The notes under the pieces were generated by a model that was given only the letters and a program-made list of their open reading frames with translations, had not been told where the DNA came from and did not search any database. From assembly GCA_006503475.1 (NCBI GenBank), contig RSEH01000109.1, forward strand, positions 1-64,000: 64,000 nucleotides of DNA, read 5' to 3'. The stretch is from Stentor roeselii. Lineage: Eukaryota > Ciliophora > Heterotrichea > Heterotrichida > Stentoridae. The position numbers were made by a program, and so were the translations under genes. Positions 1 through 10,744 of this stretch are shown in pieces (within the stretch, counting starts at the first letter, position 1; each line of letters opens with the position of its first letter).

Positions 1-915
1 TATGCTAAAAATCTATACACTTTCAGAGATTTCGATTAAGTTATGAAAATAAATAATAGTTTAGACTTGAAAATTAAAAATTATATCTTAAAAACATTAT
101 CTTCAATCTAAACTTAAAAATACAATATCCCAAAAAATTTAGTACGAATGAAGTGCTAAAATCTATCAGAATTAGCTATTTAAGTATTTTAGCCTGATAG
201 AAAGCATATCCGATATGAATTATCAAAGAAATACAACTGCTAGAAGTTTTGAATATCTTAATAATTAATTTTCAAATTATATTAGCAGTAAAATGTTTTT
301 AATTATTTCATCGAACAGAAAAAAAAAAATTTACTTTTCCATTAATCCTACTTCTAAAAATTAACATTATTAAATACTTCTCAATTTGAATATCACTCAT
401 ACTTAGACTTTTAAAAAAATATGAAAAAATCCTTTTTTTAGATATAACAATCTTTAAATCCTCATAATGGATGATTTAATAGTAATTTATAGTTTTCATT
501 ATTCATACTAATTCACTGTATATAAATATATTTAATTGTTCAGACTATTTTAGATATTATAAAATCCATAATCATAAACTTCAATCATTCTACTATTAAG
601 AAGACTCCATGAGAAATCTAAAAAATAACTCTAAAAGTTTTTGAAATCTAAAAAAAAATAAAAGCAAAAATCTTTTAAAGATTTTTCGATTTCCCTTTTC
701 AATCAATTTTGAGATATTATCCTATTCGACAAAACTTTAACATCTATCATCTAAAGAAGTTGTAAAAAACACTATAAGGTCCTCCAACCACCCATAAAAC
801 TAAACCCTCCAAATCATTTTAAAATTATATAATCTCTTATAACCATTTTTATCAGCACTGCTTTCATAAAATTAATTTCACAAAAGCCATTGACCACATT
901 TCTAAACCTGTATAA
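1..915. other. AT-rich flank without a recognised gene
   Basis: Very AT-rich sequence with stops in all frames and homopolymer A/T runs. I see no open frame that looks coding, no telomere-like array and no RNA gene. The last part must hold the promoter and 5' leader of the lipase gene that starts at 916. Confidence 0.6.
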
Positions 916-2091
916 ATGTTTGTTTTTCTCCTTCTAAACTCTTTGCTGGTCTCATCTGTAGACCCAGATGTAAAACGTAGCTTCGGAGAAGTCTGCAAAG
1001 CTCACGGGTACCAATTCGAGTCGCACAACGTGACAACTTCAGACGGGTACATTCTGACTCTTTTCCGTATTCCAGGAAAGTCAGGGTCTCCAGTCCTTCC
1101 GAGCAAGCCAGTTGCTTTTCTTCAGCATGGCCTGTTAGACTTGGCAGATATTTGGATTCTAAACGACCCGTGTCCAGGTTTTATCATGGCCGACGCTGGT
1201 TTTGACGTCTGGTTCGGGAATTCACGAGGATCGTTCCATAGTTTGGGGCACAAGTCTCTAAACTACAAAAAAGACGCTGCTTATTGGCAGTTCTCTTGGA
1301 TGCATATGGCGAAATACGACATTCCAGCAGTCATTTCTTATGTCTTAAGCGTGACTAAGCAGGGAAAACTCACTTACATCGGACATTCCCAGGGAACTAT
1401 TCAGATGTTTGCCCAGCTTTCACAAAACCCGAGTTTCATGGAAAATATCAACATTTTCATTGCCTTGGGGCCTGTTGGAGTTGTCAGGAACATTGACGTC
1501 CCGGTGCTGAAACTTTTGAAGGAAATCCCTTTGTTCAAGGCTTTAGAAGATGTTGGAATTTACCATATCCTGCCGAATGAGAAGGAAAATATGTTGTTTT
1601 ATGAAATTTGCCACTTGTTTGAAAGTGTTTGTGAAGGGTTCATCGGCATGATCGCTGATATGCATGTGAAAGAAGTTGATAATGTTGAGAGGTTCCCGAT
1701 TATTATGTCTCATGAACCTGGTGGGACCAGCACTCAGAATATGGAACATTGGCAACAGATGATGGACTATCAGGAAAACAAGGCACAGATGTTTAACTAT
1801 GGAGACAAGGTTAATCAAGCTGTTTATGGACAAAGCACTCCACCTTTGTATGACTTCTCGAAAATACCTGGACCTATTGCCATTTTTGCTGGAGTTTATG
1901 ATCGACTTGCTGACCCTAAAGATGTTGCCTGGCTTAAAGAAGTTATTCCTCAGAGTTCTATTGTTTATTATAATGATTCTATGCAGGCTGGACACTTAAC
2001 TTTCATTTCTGGGAAGGACTTATCATTTTATAAGACGGTTATCTCGCTTGCAAGAACATATGGAGAAGAGTCGAGGAAAGTAGAGTTATGA
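916..2091 (+). CDS. Lysosomal acid lipase-like alpha/beta hydrolase
   Basis: A 391-residue secreted or lysosomal lipase of the acid lipase/gastric lipase family, which hydrolyses neutral lipid esters. A hydrophobic leader fills residues 1-14, and the N-terminal lid-type region (HGYQFESHNVTTSDGYILTL) is typical of the family. The nucleophile elbow is GHSQG with Ser158, the oxyanion-side HGLLD is at 71-75, FGNSRG is near 100-105, the acid is Asp329 or Asp333 (YDRLADP), and the histidine is His360 (AGHL). Length matches animal and fungal homologs of about 400 residues. The start is the first ATG after an AT-rich leader and gives a clean signal peptide. The gene ends in TGA, which supports the standard genetic code. 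It stands alone, facing the end of the big minus-strand gene. The function class is firm; the exact substrate is not. Confidence 0.92.
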   Translation: MFVFLLLNSLLVSSVDPDVKRSFGEVCKAHGYQFESHNVTTSDGYILTLFRIPGKSGSPVLPSKPVAFLQHGLLDLADIWILNDPCPGFIMADAGFDVWFGNSRGSFHSLGHKSLNYKKDAAYWQFSWMHMAKYDIPAVISYVLSVTKQGKLTYIGHSQGTIQMFAQLSQNPSFMENINIFIALGPVGVVRNIDVPVLKLLKEIPLFKALEDVGIYHILPNEKENMLFYEICHLFESVCEGFIGMIADMHVKEVDNVERFPIIMSHEPGGTSTQNMEHWQQMMDYQENKAQMFNYGDKVNQAVYGQSTPPLYDFSKIPGPIAIFAGVYDRLADPKDVAWLKEVIPQSSIVYYNDSMQAGHLTFISGKDLSFYKTVISLARTYGEESRKVEL

Positions 2092-2594
2092 GTATTAGAT
2101 TATGATATTGATTAATTCACTTAGTTTATGAAAATGATAAAGATTACAATTGGTAAGCTTATTTTTTTGTTGTTTTTCGACAAAATTAATTAATAAAATA
2201 TTCCAGGATTCATTTACTAAAATAATAATAGTAAGAGTCGAACAATTAAAAGGAATAATTATTCGAAAATTTTAATCATTATGCTAAGTACTTTCCTCGA
2301 GTGAAAAAGTTTTAAATAGGTGGATCCTCGATTTTAATTGTAGATATTTTTTCAGATTGCTTTAACATAGTCCAATTTTCACACCTTTGCTCAGGTTTGG
2401 TTTTTTTTCATAAGCCCTTAAAAATGAAACAGGCTTTCATAATGATAAACAAAAATTTCTAAATTCGAAATAAATATAAATGTGAAAGTATCAATCAGAC
2501 AGTTAAATATGATTAGACTAAAACATTATATCTCCCTTCACAATTCATACTTACAAAAAAACTCTAAATTAAATCATAAAATCTCTATAACTAT
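2092..2594. other. Convergent intergenic spacer
   Basis: About 500 bp between the ends of two converging genes. It is AT-rich with stops in all frames and I see no feature in it beyond the 3' flanks. Confidence 0.5.
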
Positions 2595-5500
2595 CTATTT
2601 TGGATTAAATTTAGCTGAATAAGCATGACTTTTATCCACTGTCTGCATTGGATTAAATTTCGTTGAATAAGCATGACTTTTATCCACTGTCTGTATAACA
2701 GTATTAGTAACCTTCACTTCCAATTCATTAACATTATTCAGTGGCATAACAATTAACTTTTGTCCATAATACTCCTGAAACAGTTGCACAGTTTTATTCA
2801 ATAAATCAGAAAGTTTAACAAAAATAAAGCTAGTATCCTTAGTTTTCATAAAAGCCAACAAATCTCTCCACTTATTTCCACAAGGGCATCCAGCAGGATA
2901 AGTAGTTCCAGCCAAAAACTCATCTCCATGTGGAGAGTCATCACAAACCAAAATATACATCCTCGAAGTATCCTTTCTAAACACCATTCTATTCGCCTGT
3001 GCAAGTCCATCAATCAAAGCTTCTCCATACTTTCCTCCTCCTCCACTACAACTCATAGTTCCAATAAAATTACCAGCTTGGACAGCATTGCCATCCTCCA
3101 ATTTCAAAGAAGGTGGAAAAATACTCACAGGGTTCGATGCAGGGAATTTTCCATTATCAGGGGCATGGTCAGTATATCCAATGACTGAGAACTTATTTGT
3201 TTCATTTCCCCATTTTTTCAACAAGTTATTGATCACGTTCTTCACTTGAGGAAATGAGCTGCTCATGCTTCCAGTACAATCAACAATAAAAACAAAGTCA
3301 TAATTTCCTGAATCTTCATGAACACAACGAAAGTTATGGTCTCCATAAGTATGAGATAAAGAATGATACAAGTTTTCTTCACAAAATACTTTTTCACCTT
3401 TTTCTGCATGACTAGGATGACCACATTGATAATTACATTTTCCAAAGATCTCTTGAACTCCAGGAGTTTTACTGTTGGGCGGGTGCCATCCACATTTTTT
3501 CCAATAAGTGTCGCAAGTGACGAAGTCAAAGTAACATATTTCATCATGAGACGTTTTGTACTTAGTTGAAGAGTGAACCGCGTAACCTCGATCAGTTTTT
3601 TCCAGACAAAACTCGTCACCTTTGCAAGGAATTGGGTGGGTATGGCCTCTTCCTTTGGTTTGGCAGTACTGGTCACAAATCTCTGGAGTCGCAGGTTCTC
3701 CTGCGACGAAAGTGACTGCAGTTTTCTTTTCTTTCACATGAACTATCGACTCAAATTTACGTTCAGTAGAAATGTACTGATAACACTCTTTATTCCGATG
3801 AGTGTCTGAAGAATGAAGTCCTTCATGTCCGTAGTGAAGTCCACAGAAGCAGTTGCAGTCAGGGCATCTGACGTCACAAATGTGAGTCTTTGCTGTGCAG
3901 TGATGATCTTTTTCTGCATGGCTGAACTCATTGGAATTTATTATAGACCCGCAGGTTTGTTTCTCTGGGTATAAGTCAGCGTAGATGTAGACAAATTCGT
4001 TGAAGTCGTTTTTGTAGACTTTCGGAGCGTAGCTGGTTTTTACTATGCAAATTCCTTTCTTTTCACAGATGTGCTTGCATTTGTGGTTCGTTCCGCAAAG
4101 ATGTACTTTCACATTCGCCTGGTCCACTGAGGGCAGATACTCGATTTCTTCTAATTCATCATCATGGAAATGATTATGACTGAAACAATTATTTCCATCT
4201 TCAAAAATACAGTTAAAAGGACATTTGCCATCACAACTGTGTTCTAAATGTTCAACTGTTACGTCAAATTTGCATAATTGTCCACATTTTTCATTCATTT
4301 TGCATTTCTTTCCACAAGGATGTGAACTGGAACACTTACAAAGACCTTCATGTCCTGGGATCTGCGTGCAAGGCTTTTCGCATTCGGGGATTTCACAGTT
4401 TTGAGGACATTTGTGGTCTAGCTTGTTGCAGATGTGCTTGAATTTGTGCCCGTTTAATAAATTGCACTTTGTAGGAACTTCGCAGATTTCGCAGAGACCT
4501 ACACAGAAGTGACTTGTTCCACAATCGCATTTTCCTTCATGGTATAAAAATAAAGTACAGATGAAGTCACAACTGTTGCATTTTCTTAGGCATAAGTTAA
4601 ATGTGTTGGATACCTTATCGAGCTTGTTTTCAATTGCAAGGACTTCTAAGGCTATTTGTTCTTTGAATTCTTCTGATTTAGGGATTTTTTCTCGGTAGAA
4701 ACTCACAACGAGTTCTTTCCGTGCGTTAAAAAATGCTTTTAAGATGACATCGAGCTGGGTGAACCAATTGTTATGATAAATTCCTTTCAAAGTCTCGTTT
4801 TCTTTGGTGTTTAATTCTTCTGTAAAGTATTTCAGAGGCTTTTTTTGATCTCTATAAAAATCTTTGATTTTCAATGAAATTTCTATTTTTGTCGATTCGA
4901 TCTGCAGAAGGTCTTTAAACTCTTTTTCTGGAAGCAACTTCTGAGAAACTTCAGGATTGTTGATAATGGAGTCAATTAGTTCTCTTAACTTTCGAGTTTG
5001 TGCACTGAACAACCTGATGTCAACACTGACAATATCATCTGAGAAGATCTGAGCAAGAATCATTTTCATCATAAGACACAAGTTTTGCCTATCTCCCCAT
5101 TTTCGAGGCAAGTCATTGATATATGACTCTCTAGTGTTCTCAACCTCGTTATCAAAAAGATTATTTTCAAAGTTATGGTAAAGTGAATTTAAAATATCTC
5201 TGCTGAACAACTTGTAAAGAGTTTCTTTTCGTCCTGTGTCAAGAAGACTTTGCAAGAACCTGGAAAACTCATAAGAGGCTCCTTCACCCTGGTTGTCAGG
5301 AATGTCTCGATAAGTGATGTCGAGGTGCCCTTTAAACAGATTTTTTCCTTTGAGTCTATCAACTCCTGAAGCGAATTCATCGAAAAGCGACTTGATATGT
5401 TTTCCTGAAGACAAGTCCGAGTTTAATATAATAATATCTGAAAGACTCGATAAAAACAAGCAAAGTTTTATTTCTTCTTGTGTCGATCTCTCTACTGTGA

Positions 5501-7793
5501 ACAGTCCTTCACAGTCAAAAACTACAACAGGCACATTTTTAATGAACCCAATTCCCATCCAAATGCCTTCAGTGCATCTTTCAGCTGCGACGTCAAATCG
5601 AGTACCGGCCAATCGATTCAAAAGGTAGCTTTTCCCTGATGACTGCCTTCCGATGATGGACATCACGAGAGGCCTGTCGATATTTTCAAGGATTTCTTCA
5701 TAATTTCCGAATTTGATGTAATCAGTTAAGCTATCTAAAAATGATTCTTTTTCTACATTTGTGCTGAACTCTTCGAAGTTGTTGGTCCCGTTTTGAAGAG
5801 GTATCAAGTTACCGTTTTGAATGGAAGCCACGTGTAAGGGTAAACGAACGCAGAGGCTTAGGATAAATCTTTCTTTTGAGATTGTTTCTGAGTCGTCGAA
5901 AAGGGCCTCTGCTGATAAAAATCCTCCAATTTTGAACTCGTTTGAAACTGCTTTTAAGTTTTTCATGTATTTTAATATTTTGTCGTTTTTACCTTTCTTG
6001 CTGTAGTAGTAAAGTGATCGTTCTCCTTGAATTATTTGAGTGTCTTCTGCCATCGGACCGAATTTTATCAGTCCTATGTGATGGATGTCGAAAACAGGAT
6101 TGCCTTCAACGATTTTAGTGATTTTTTTAGTTGTTTCTATTTGGGTTTCGTGCTTTGGAACTATGAGTTTGTAGCATTCAATATTATTTGGGTTGTTCTG
6201 GATTATAAGAAAACATTCATTTCCATATAATATGTTTTTAAATGATGTAAATTGGGTCTTTAATGGAATCAAGTGTGTTTGGATAAAGTTTATATCGTAG
6301 CATTCAATGTTTGTTTTAGTTCTCAGAAAGATGATGCTTTCATTTTTTGAAACATCGATTTCAATGAATAATTGACCATCTGTCGATTGGAAATGACTTG
6401 AATCTCTTTCACCTTCTGAAGTTAATTTCGTTGATTTGACCATATAGGTCTCACTATCTTCGTGCACCAAGTCCTTGTAATATAAATGACCTTCATTATC
6501 TAAAATTAAAAGTTTTCTGCATTTTTGCATATAGTAACTGCTGGCCACGGATTTTATCTTGCTATAAATATCAATCGGGATACCTTTTTCAAAGTATTTA
6601 TTTAGTCTTAAACTACCCTGTGCTGCTTTTTTTGTATTGTTTAAGAACATAATATATTTATTCGAAGATGAACCGTTTGCAACTTGAACATCTTCATCTT
6701 CTATATCTTTACACATTTCATACTCGTCTTTCGTTCTTAATTTTGGGTTAAATCTTAGAACATGGGTTAAGTGTTTTTCTGTATTTGAAATAAATACAAA
6801 TACAACGTCTTCTGCAAGGGAGACAATTTGATTTACACTTACATTTTTTGTTGGAAAGTATTGCTTGGTTATGTTTAATGGGTTTTTAATATTCAGTAAT
6901 AGTTTATTATCTCTTGATTTTCCGATATCAATTACTTCCAAATCAATTTTTTTTATTACAAGCTCTATTCCTTGGGTATTAGTTTCTAAACACATTAAAA
7001 TTTCTTTAGAGGTATCTACAAATTCTTTTTCGATAACCTCGAGAATTTTTGTAAAGTTTTCAATATGCTCACTGATTAAAGGAAAGATATTTGCTTCTAA
7101 TGATTCAGTAACATATTTTTCTAATTTTTCTTCAAATAATTCACAAAATGAAGATAGGTCAAGAGTTTCTTTCTTCCTTAATATATTTATTATTAATATC
7201 ATTTGATCGTTAATATTTTTCTTGATTCCCCAACTCCTTACGACTTTCTTTAGTTTATAGATACTACTGATCTTTATTAAAATTTCATTTACTAAGCTAT
7301 CATAATCATTTTCATTTTTCACATTGTTATAATCTAAATAAAAAGGCTCAATTAGACTTCTTAATGAATATTTATCTTTTAAATAAAGATATCTGCTAAA
7401 ATTGTCTTTAAATATTGTTTCTATATTATTTTTTCTGATATTTTTATAAGATTTAATTTCTTTTATCATAGCTGATTGAAGAGATTGATAGTAATAATAT
7501 TGTGTCTTGAAAACATACTTTTCTTCTATACACTGACTGAGTTTACGAATGAAATCATAAAATCCATTCTTTCTATTTTCATTTAATTTTTCTAAACATC
7601 CTCGTAGTTTTTGAGATATTCCGTGGGTGTCAACTGAAAAAATTTTGATTTTACTATAGAAATCAGAAATTTTATAGTTAAGCATATAAATATCTTCGAG
7701 TTTAAGTAAATCATGACAAAATAAGCCGATGAGGTTACGCACGTTGAGTCTTTCAGTTTCAGAAATCTCTTCGAACTGATAGTCAAAAAGCAT
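2595..7793 (-). CDS. Large GTPase with Cys-rich repeats and C-terminal vWA domain
   Basis: A protein of about 1732 residues with an unusual domain order. Residues 1-700 are helical and beta-rich without a family I recognise. A dynamin/GBP/VLIG-type GTPase follows, with P-loop GRQSSGKS at 715-722 and a DCEG G3 motif. Next is a long Cys/His-rich stretch (repeated CxxxC, CNxxxGH and HxCxxxC-like units), probably zinc binding. At about 1500-1690 lies a von Willebrand A domain with a MIDAS-like DCTGSMSSS starting at Asp1505. The last 32 residues are a 16-residue tandem duplication. The start is the first ATG in frame. The frame stays open upstream to about 7949 with protein-like sequence but no ATG, so a small 5' exon may be missing. 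The GTPase and vWA calls are firm. A role in immunity-like or stress scaffolding would be inference only. Confidence 0.82.
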   Translation of the reverse strand: MLFDYQFEEISETERLNVRNLIGLFCHDLLKLEDIYMLNYKISDFYSKIKIFSVDTHGISQKLRGCLEKLNENRKNGFYDFIRKLSQCIEEKYVFKTQYYYYQSLQSAMIKEIKSYKNIRKNNIETIFKDNFSRYLYLKDKYSLRSLIEPFYLDYNNVKNENDYDSLVNEILIKISSIYKLKKVVRSWGIKKNINDQMILIINILRKKETLDLSSFCELFEEKLEKYVTESLEANIFPLISEHIENFTKILEVIEKEFVDTSKEILMCLETNTQGIELVIKKIDLEVIDIGKSRDNKLLLNIKNPLNITKQYFPTKNVSVNQIVSLAEDVVFVFISNTEKHLTHVLRFNPKLRTKDEYEMCKDIEDEDVQVANGSSSNKYIMFLNNTKKAAQGSLRLNKYFEKGIPIDIYSKIKSVASSYYMQKCRKLLILDNEGHLYYKDLVHEDSETYMVKSTKLTSEGERDSSHFQSTDGQLFIEIDVSKNESIIFLRTKTNIECYDINFIQTHLIPLKTQFTSFKNILYGNECFLIIQNNPNNIECYKLIVPKHETQIETTKKITKIVEGNPVFDIHHIGLIKFGPMAEDTQIIQGERSLYYYSKKGKNDKILKYMKNLKAVSNEFKIGGFLSAEALFDDSETISKERFILSLCVRLPLHVASIQNGNLIPLQNGTNNFEEFSTNVEKESFLDSLTDYIKFGNYEEILENIDRPLVMSIIGRQSSGKSYLLNRLAGTRFDVAAERCTEGIWMGIGFIKNVPVVVFDCEGLFTVERSTQEEIKLCLFLSSLSDIIILNSDLSSGKHIKSLFDEFASGVDRLKGKNLFKGHLDITYRDIPDNQGEGASYEFSRFLQSLLDTGRKETLYKLFSRDILNSLYHNFENNLFDNEVENTRESYINDLPRKWGDRQNLCLMMKMILAQIFSDDIVSVDIRLFSAQTRKLRELIDSIINNPEVSQKLLPEKEFKDLLQIESTKIEISLKIKDFYRDQKKPLKYFTEELNTKENETLKGIYHNNWFTQLDVILKAFFNARKELVVSFYREKIPKSEEFKEQIALEVLAIENKLDKVSNTFNLCLRKCNSCDFICTLFLYHEGKCDCGTSHFCVGLCEICEVPTKCNLLNGHKFKHICNKLDHKCPQNCEIPECEKPCTQIPGHEGLCKCSSSHPCGKKCKMNEKCGQLCKFDVTVEHLEHSCDGKCPFNCIFEDGNNCFSHNHFHDDELEEIEYLPSVDQANVKVHLCGTNHKCKHICEKKGICIVKTSYAPKVYKNDFNEFVYIYADLYPEKQTCGSIINSNEFSHAEKDHHCTAKTHICDVRCPDCNCFCGLHYGHEGLHSSDTHRNKECYQYISTERKFESIVHVKEKKTAVTFVAGEPATPEICDQYCQTKGRGHTHPIPCKGDEFCLEKTDRGYAVHSSTKYKTSHDEICYFDFVTCDTYWKKCGWHPPNSKTPGVQEIFGKCNYQCGHPSHAEKGEKVFCEENLYHSLSHTYGDHNFRCVHEDSGNYDFVFIVDCTGSMSSSFPQVKNVINNLLKKWGNETNKFSVIGYTDHAPDNGKFPASNPVSIFPPSLKLEDGNAVQAGNFIGTMSCSGGGGKYGEALIDGLAQANRMVFRKDTSRMYILVCDDSPHGDEFLAGTTYPAGCPCGNKWRDLLAFMKTKDTSFIFVKLSDLLNKTVQLFQEYYGQKLIVMPLNNVNELEVKVTNTVIQTVDKSHAYSTKFNPMQTVDKSHAYSAKFNPK
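2599..2694 (-). repeat. 48-bp tandem duplication at the C-terminus of the vWA gene
   Basis: Two adjacent 48-bp copies, differing at a few bases, encode two 16-residue units (QTVDKSHAYS[TA]KFNP). The unit length is a multiple of three, so the frame is kept and the protein tail is simply doubled. Confidence 0.85.
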
Positions 7794-8930
7794 TGATAAA
7801 TTATCTTTAGTTAATTGCAAGGTTCTTAATAATGACCTTTCTATTTTAACATCTATATGTATTTGTCCTGACTCTTGAACAGTGATTTCTTTCAGCCAAA
7901 TAAACTTTTTTAAATTTAAAATTATAAACTTATTTACATTTGAATCTGATCATTGATTGATAGCTATATTAACCATTATTTAATAGCCTGCTTAAAATAA
8001 TTTTTTATATAATTTGATTTTCTCACTTTTATAATTCAATTTATTCAAAGCCGAAAAACTCTAATTTACATAATTATCATAAAAATTATCATAAATTATT
8101 TGAATTTGATGTTTAACAAAATAATGTGTATGTAGAATATAATCCTTACCTTTAAAATCAATAATTCGTTATAATTTAAATCAAAATATACTCATCAATA
8201 TATTTAACTACATTCCATTATTAAATCAATTAAAATTCCCTAGTTAAGTTTACTACCTCTTTGCAAACTTTTAATAAAACTTATTCAGATTCACTTTGCA
8301 ATTTTGAACTGACTTCAAGTTATTGAAAGTAATAAAAGGTACTTCAACATATCTAGACTCTTGGACTATGTATCAAGAGATAAACTTTTGATACTAGCAA
8401 TCAACGAACTGAATTAAAATTATCAATTGATTTATTAAAAGATGTTAAGAGAAAACTTTTGAATCAAAACAGATGGAATGTGCATAAAACTAAACCCTAT
8501 ATGCAAAAAACTCTGATAAATAATTAAAATATGTATGTTTTAAATTATTACCAAAAATTCATTCATAGCTTATCTAAAACCGCTGAGACTTAGTTGGAAG
8601 GTCTGAAGATTTATGAAAAAATATTTTTTAAATATTGTAGGAACTAGATAAACCGCGAAAAAATTATTAAAGCCAAATTATACCACAAATGACAAGGATT
8701 TGGTGAATTTTGTCCAAATTTAAGTAAATCCGTTAATACTAAATTTTGAAGTATAAAATCTACTCGAGTTAAATAAAACTAGGGCTTAGAAATGTCTTAG
8801 ACAGGAAAACTTTATTGGTATAGTAAAGCCAACAAAAAGAAACCCCAGTAAAATATTCAAATGAATTTAAGGATTTAAACAACCTATAAATAAGAGAATT
8901 CATTACTTTTTGTAATACTGTCAATCAATA
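7794..8930. other. Upstream spacer of the vWA gene
   Basis: AT-rich DNA with no recognised gene. Positions 7794-7949 on the minus strand stay open in frame with the downstream gene and read like protein (for example WLKEITVQESGQIHIDV), which hints at an unannotated 5' end of that gene. The rest has stops in all frames. Confidence 0.4.
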
Positions 8931-8939
8931 GTTTTTTTT

Positions 8940-9180
8940 ATAATTCTTCAGGATTTTTATTTTTCTGCCAATCCCAGTCATCTTCAAGCCTAAGAAAACT
9001 CTAAATTCTTTCCTCATAACCAATTTCAATAATCATAAAAATTTCAAAACTTATAATCCTTTAGTTTGAATCCTATTATTCTAAAAGTATTTGATAAACT
9101 TTATCAAGTTTTCTTTTAGCTCTTTATTTACTATTATCTTAATGGCTTTAAAAGCTGAAAACTTAATATCAATCAATCAG
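8940..9180 (-). pseudogene. Possible decayed gene remnant
   Basis: On the minus strand two stretches read like protein despite breaks. One is KFSAFKAIKIIVNKELKENL, continuing to a TAG and then NNRIQTKGL. The other is IEIGYEERI, a TAG, then SFLRLEDDWDWQKNKNPEEL followed by a stop. Both TAGs sit where a CAG (Gln) would fit. The reading frame shifts between the two stretches. I do not recognise the protein. This could be chance in AT-rich DNA, but the acidic, Trp-rich tail is unusual for random sequence. Confidence 0.28.
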
Positions 9181-9413
9181 CTTTCATAATGGTTATTTTT
9201 CATTGAGTTTTTGATATTAATATAATAATTATCTCTCTATTCTTAGTGTAGAAGGGACTAACTCATTTAGATGATTAAGTTTTATACATCAAGACACAGG
9301 CAACTGAAAAGAATTTAATTAATGTAAATTTTTTCTAGTCTTCACTTTGAAAAGAAGTAATATTGTTAATTCTCGATATTCACAATTATATATAAAATAA
9401 TTTTCATCTTCTA

Positions 9414-10595
9414 TTAAATGATAAGAAAATTATTAACCTCAGTAATTCTGCTATTTTTCCAGATTCCCTTCAAAATATACTTAGAACAATAAAATTTTCC
9501 TTTCCCCATAATTTGATCATTCATAAAATACCCTTGGAATTTAGATTGATCAGGAAATATAAAACATCCTAATCCATGTTTAACCTGATTCCGACTCTCT
9601 CCAAAGTATTTACTTCCATCAGAATATCTAATTCTGACAACTTTCTGCTCACCATCACAATTTTTCCTATTTTCTAAATTTTCAGATAAATCATCTCTTT
9701 TTAAGCCCTCAGGAAATATCCAAGATGTTGTTTTTTTCAAATTAATTTCAAAATTTATCCAATTATCCTTATCTTGAATAGAGTATAATATTGATTCCCT
9801 CATAAAAGGCAATCTTTTCAAATTGAAATAAATTTCCTTTAATAGTAAAAACGACTCATCTATGAAAGATCTTACTCCTGGAGTTGCTTGATGATCATCT
9901 TTAATAACATTAACCAAAATCAATGTATTGTCTCGATTGAAGTTGATTTTTAGTCCATATTCAGCTGAAGTTATTTGGAATGTTAAGGGTGGCTGATTTA
10001 CACAGCTTTCAAAGGAAAGTCTCAAGCTACCATGAACTACTTTGCATTGACCTATGAAAAAGTAGCCGATTATGAAACCTTTGATGTAAAAATTGTCTGA
10101 TATTGATACTCGGCATCGACCGATTGGTATATAGTTCAATGATCGGCTGATAATTTGGTAAGGACCTGATATTTCTTGACTTGCTGATGTATATGAAAAA
10201 TTTCTATGAATTTCAAAGTTATTAAAGAAAAGAGTGCCTATTTTAATAGTCGGCTTTGGATAACCGTGGAATAAGATCTTGGATTTATAAGAGAAAAAAT
10301 AGCAAGGATCGTTCTTGAAGACTTCTTTGAAATAATTTCCTTCTTTTATATAGTGAATTTGATTTAAGATTAGAATATCTTGAAATATAGATGAGTTTGA
10401 TTCGAGGAGTCTGTGGATTTTACCTTTTTTGAATTGAACTACTAAAATTTTATTCTGTAGCAAGAATTTTCCTGAATTTATCCTTAAACCTTTATCCCAG
10501 GTACCTAAAAAGTTATAGAAATTACTTTCCATTCTTCCCTCACCATGAGGATATCCATCGAGCGTTTGGCCAAAATAATTCAAATATTGATTCAT
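9414..10595 (-). CDS. MORN-like repeat protein
   Basis: A 393-residue protein with weak MORN-type motifs (Y-x-G-x(n)-HG-x-G) near the N-terminus (YFGQTLDGYPHGEGRM, then GTWDKGLRINSGKF) and near the C-terminus (YFGESRNQVKHGLGCFIF, FQGYFMNDQIMGKGKFY). The middle, about 80-300, is less clear but keeps scattered G-x-Y-IKG-type strands, so the whole may be a degenerate MORN beta-sheet. MORN proteins usually bind membranes or scaffold cytoskeletal structures; no specific role is visible here. A same-strand paralog of matching length lies at 11665-12840 and a fainter copy lies between them, so this is a local duplication cluster. The start is the first ATG, and its sequence aligns with the paralog's start. 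Confidence 0.72.
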   Translation of the reverse strand: MNQYLNYFGQTLDGYPHGEGRMESNFYNFLGTWDKGLRINSGKFLLQNKILVVQFKKGKIHRLLESNSSIFQDILILNQIHYIKEGNYFKEVFKNDPCYFFSYKSKILFHGYPKPTIKIGTLFFNNFEIHRNFSYTSASQEISGPYQIISRSLNYIPIGRCRVSISDNFYIKGFIIGYFFIGQCKVVHGSLRLSFESCVNQPPLTFQITSAEYGLKINFNRDNTLILVNVIKDDHQATPGVRSFIDESFLLLKEIYFNLKRLPFMRESILYSIQDKDNWINFEINLKKTTSWIFPEGLKRDDLSENLENRKNCDGEQKVVRIRYSDGSKYFGESRNQVKHGLGCFIFPDQSKFQGYFMNDQIMGKGKFYCSKYILKGIWKNSRITEVNNFLII

Positions 10596-10744
10596 ATGCT
10601 TTATTAACCACTTTATCTATTGATTATTTAATCTTAACCCTAATCTATAGGATTATAAATTTCTTCTGTAAACTTTATAAGAGAAAATTAATATCTATTC
10701 TAATTGGCCTGGTTTATATATATTCTGATCAAATATTCAAAAGA

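Noticed and set aside
8200-8940. Search for tRNA-like cloverleaf or other RNA genes in the spacers
   Set aside because: I found no T-loop (GGTTCRANYC) with a matching acceptor stem in this or other spacers by eye; a covariance search would be needed to exclude them.
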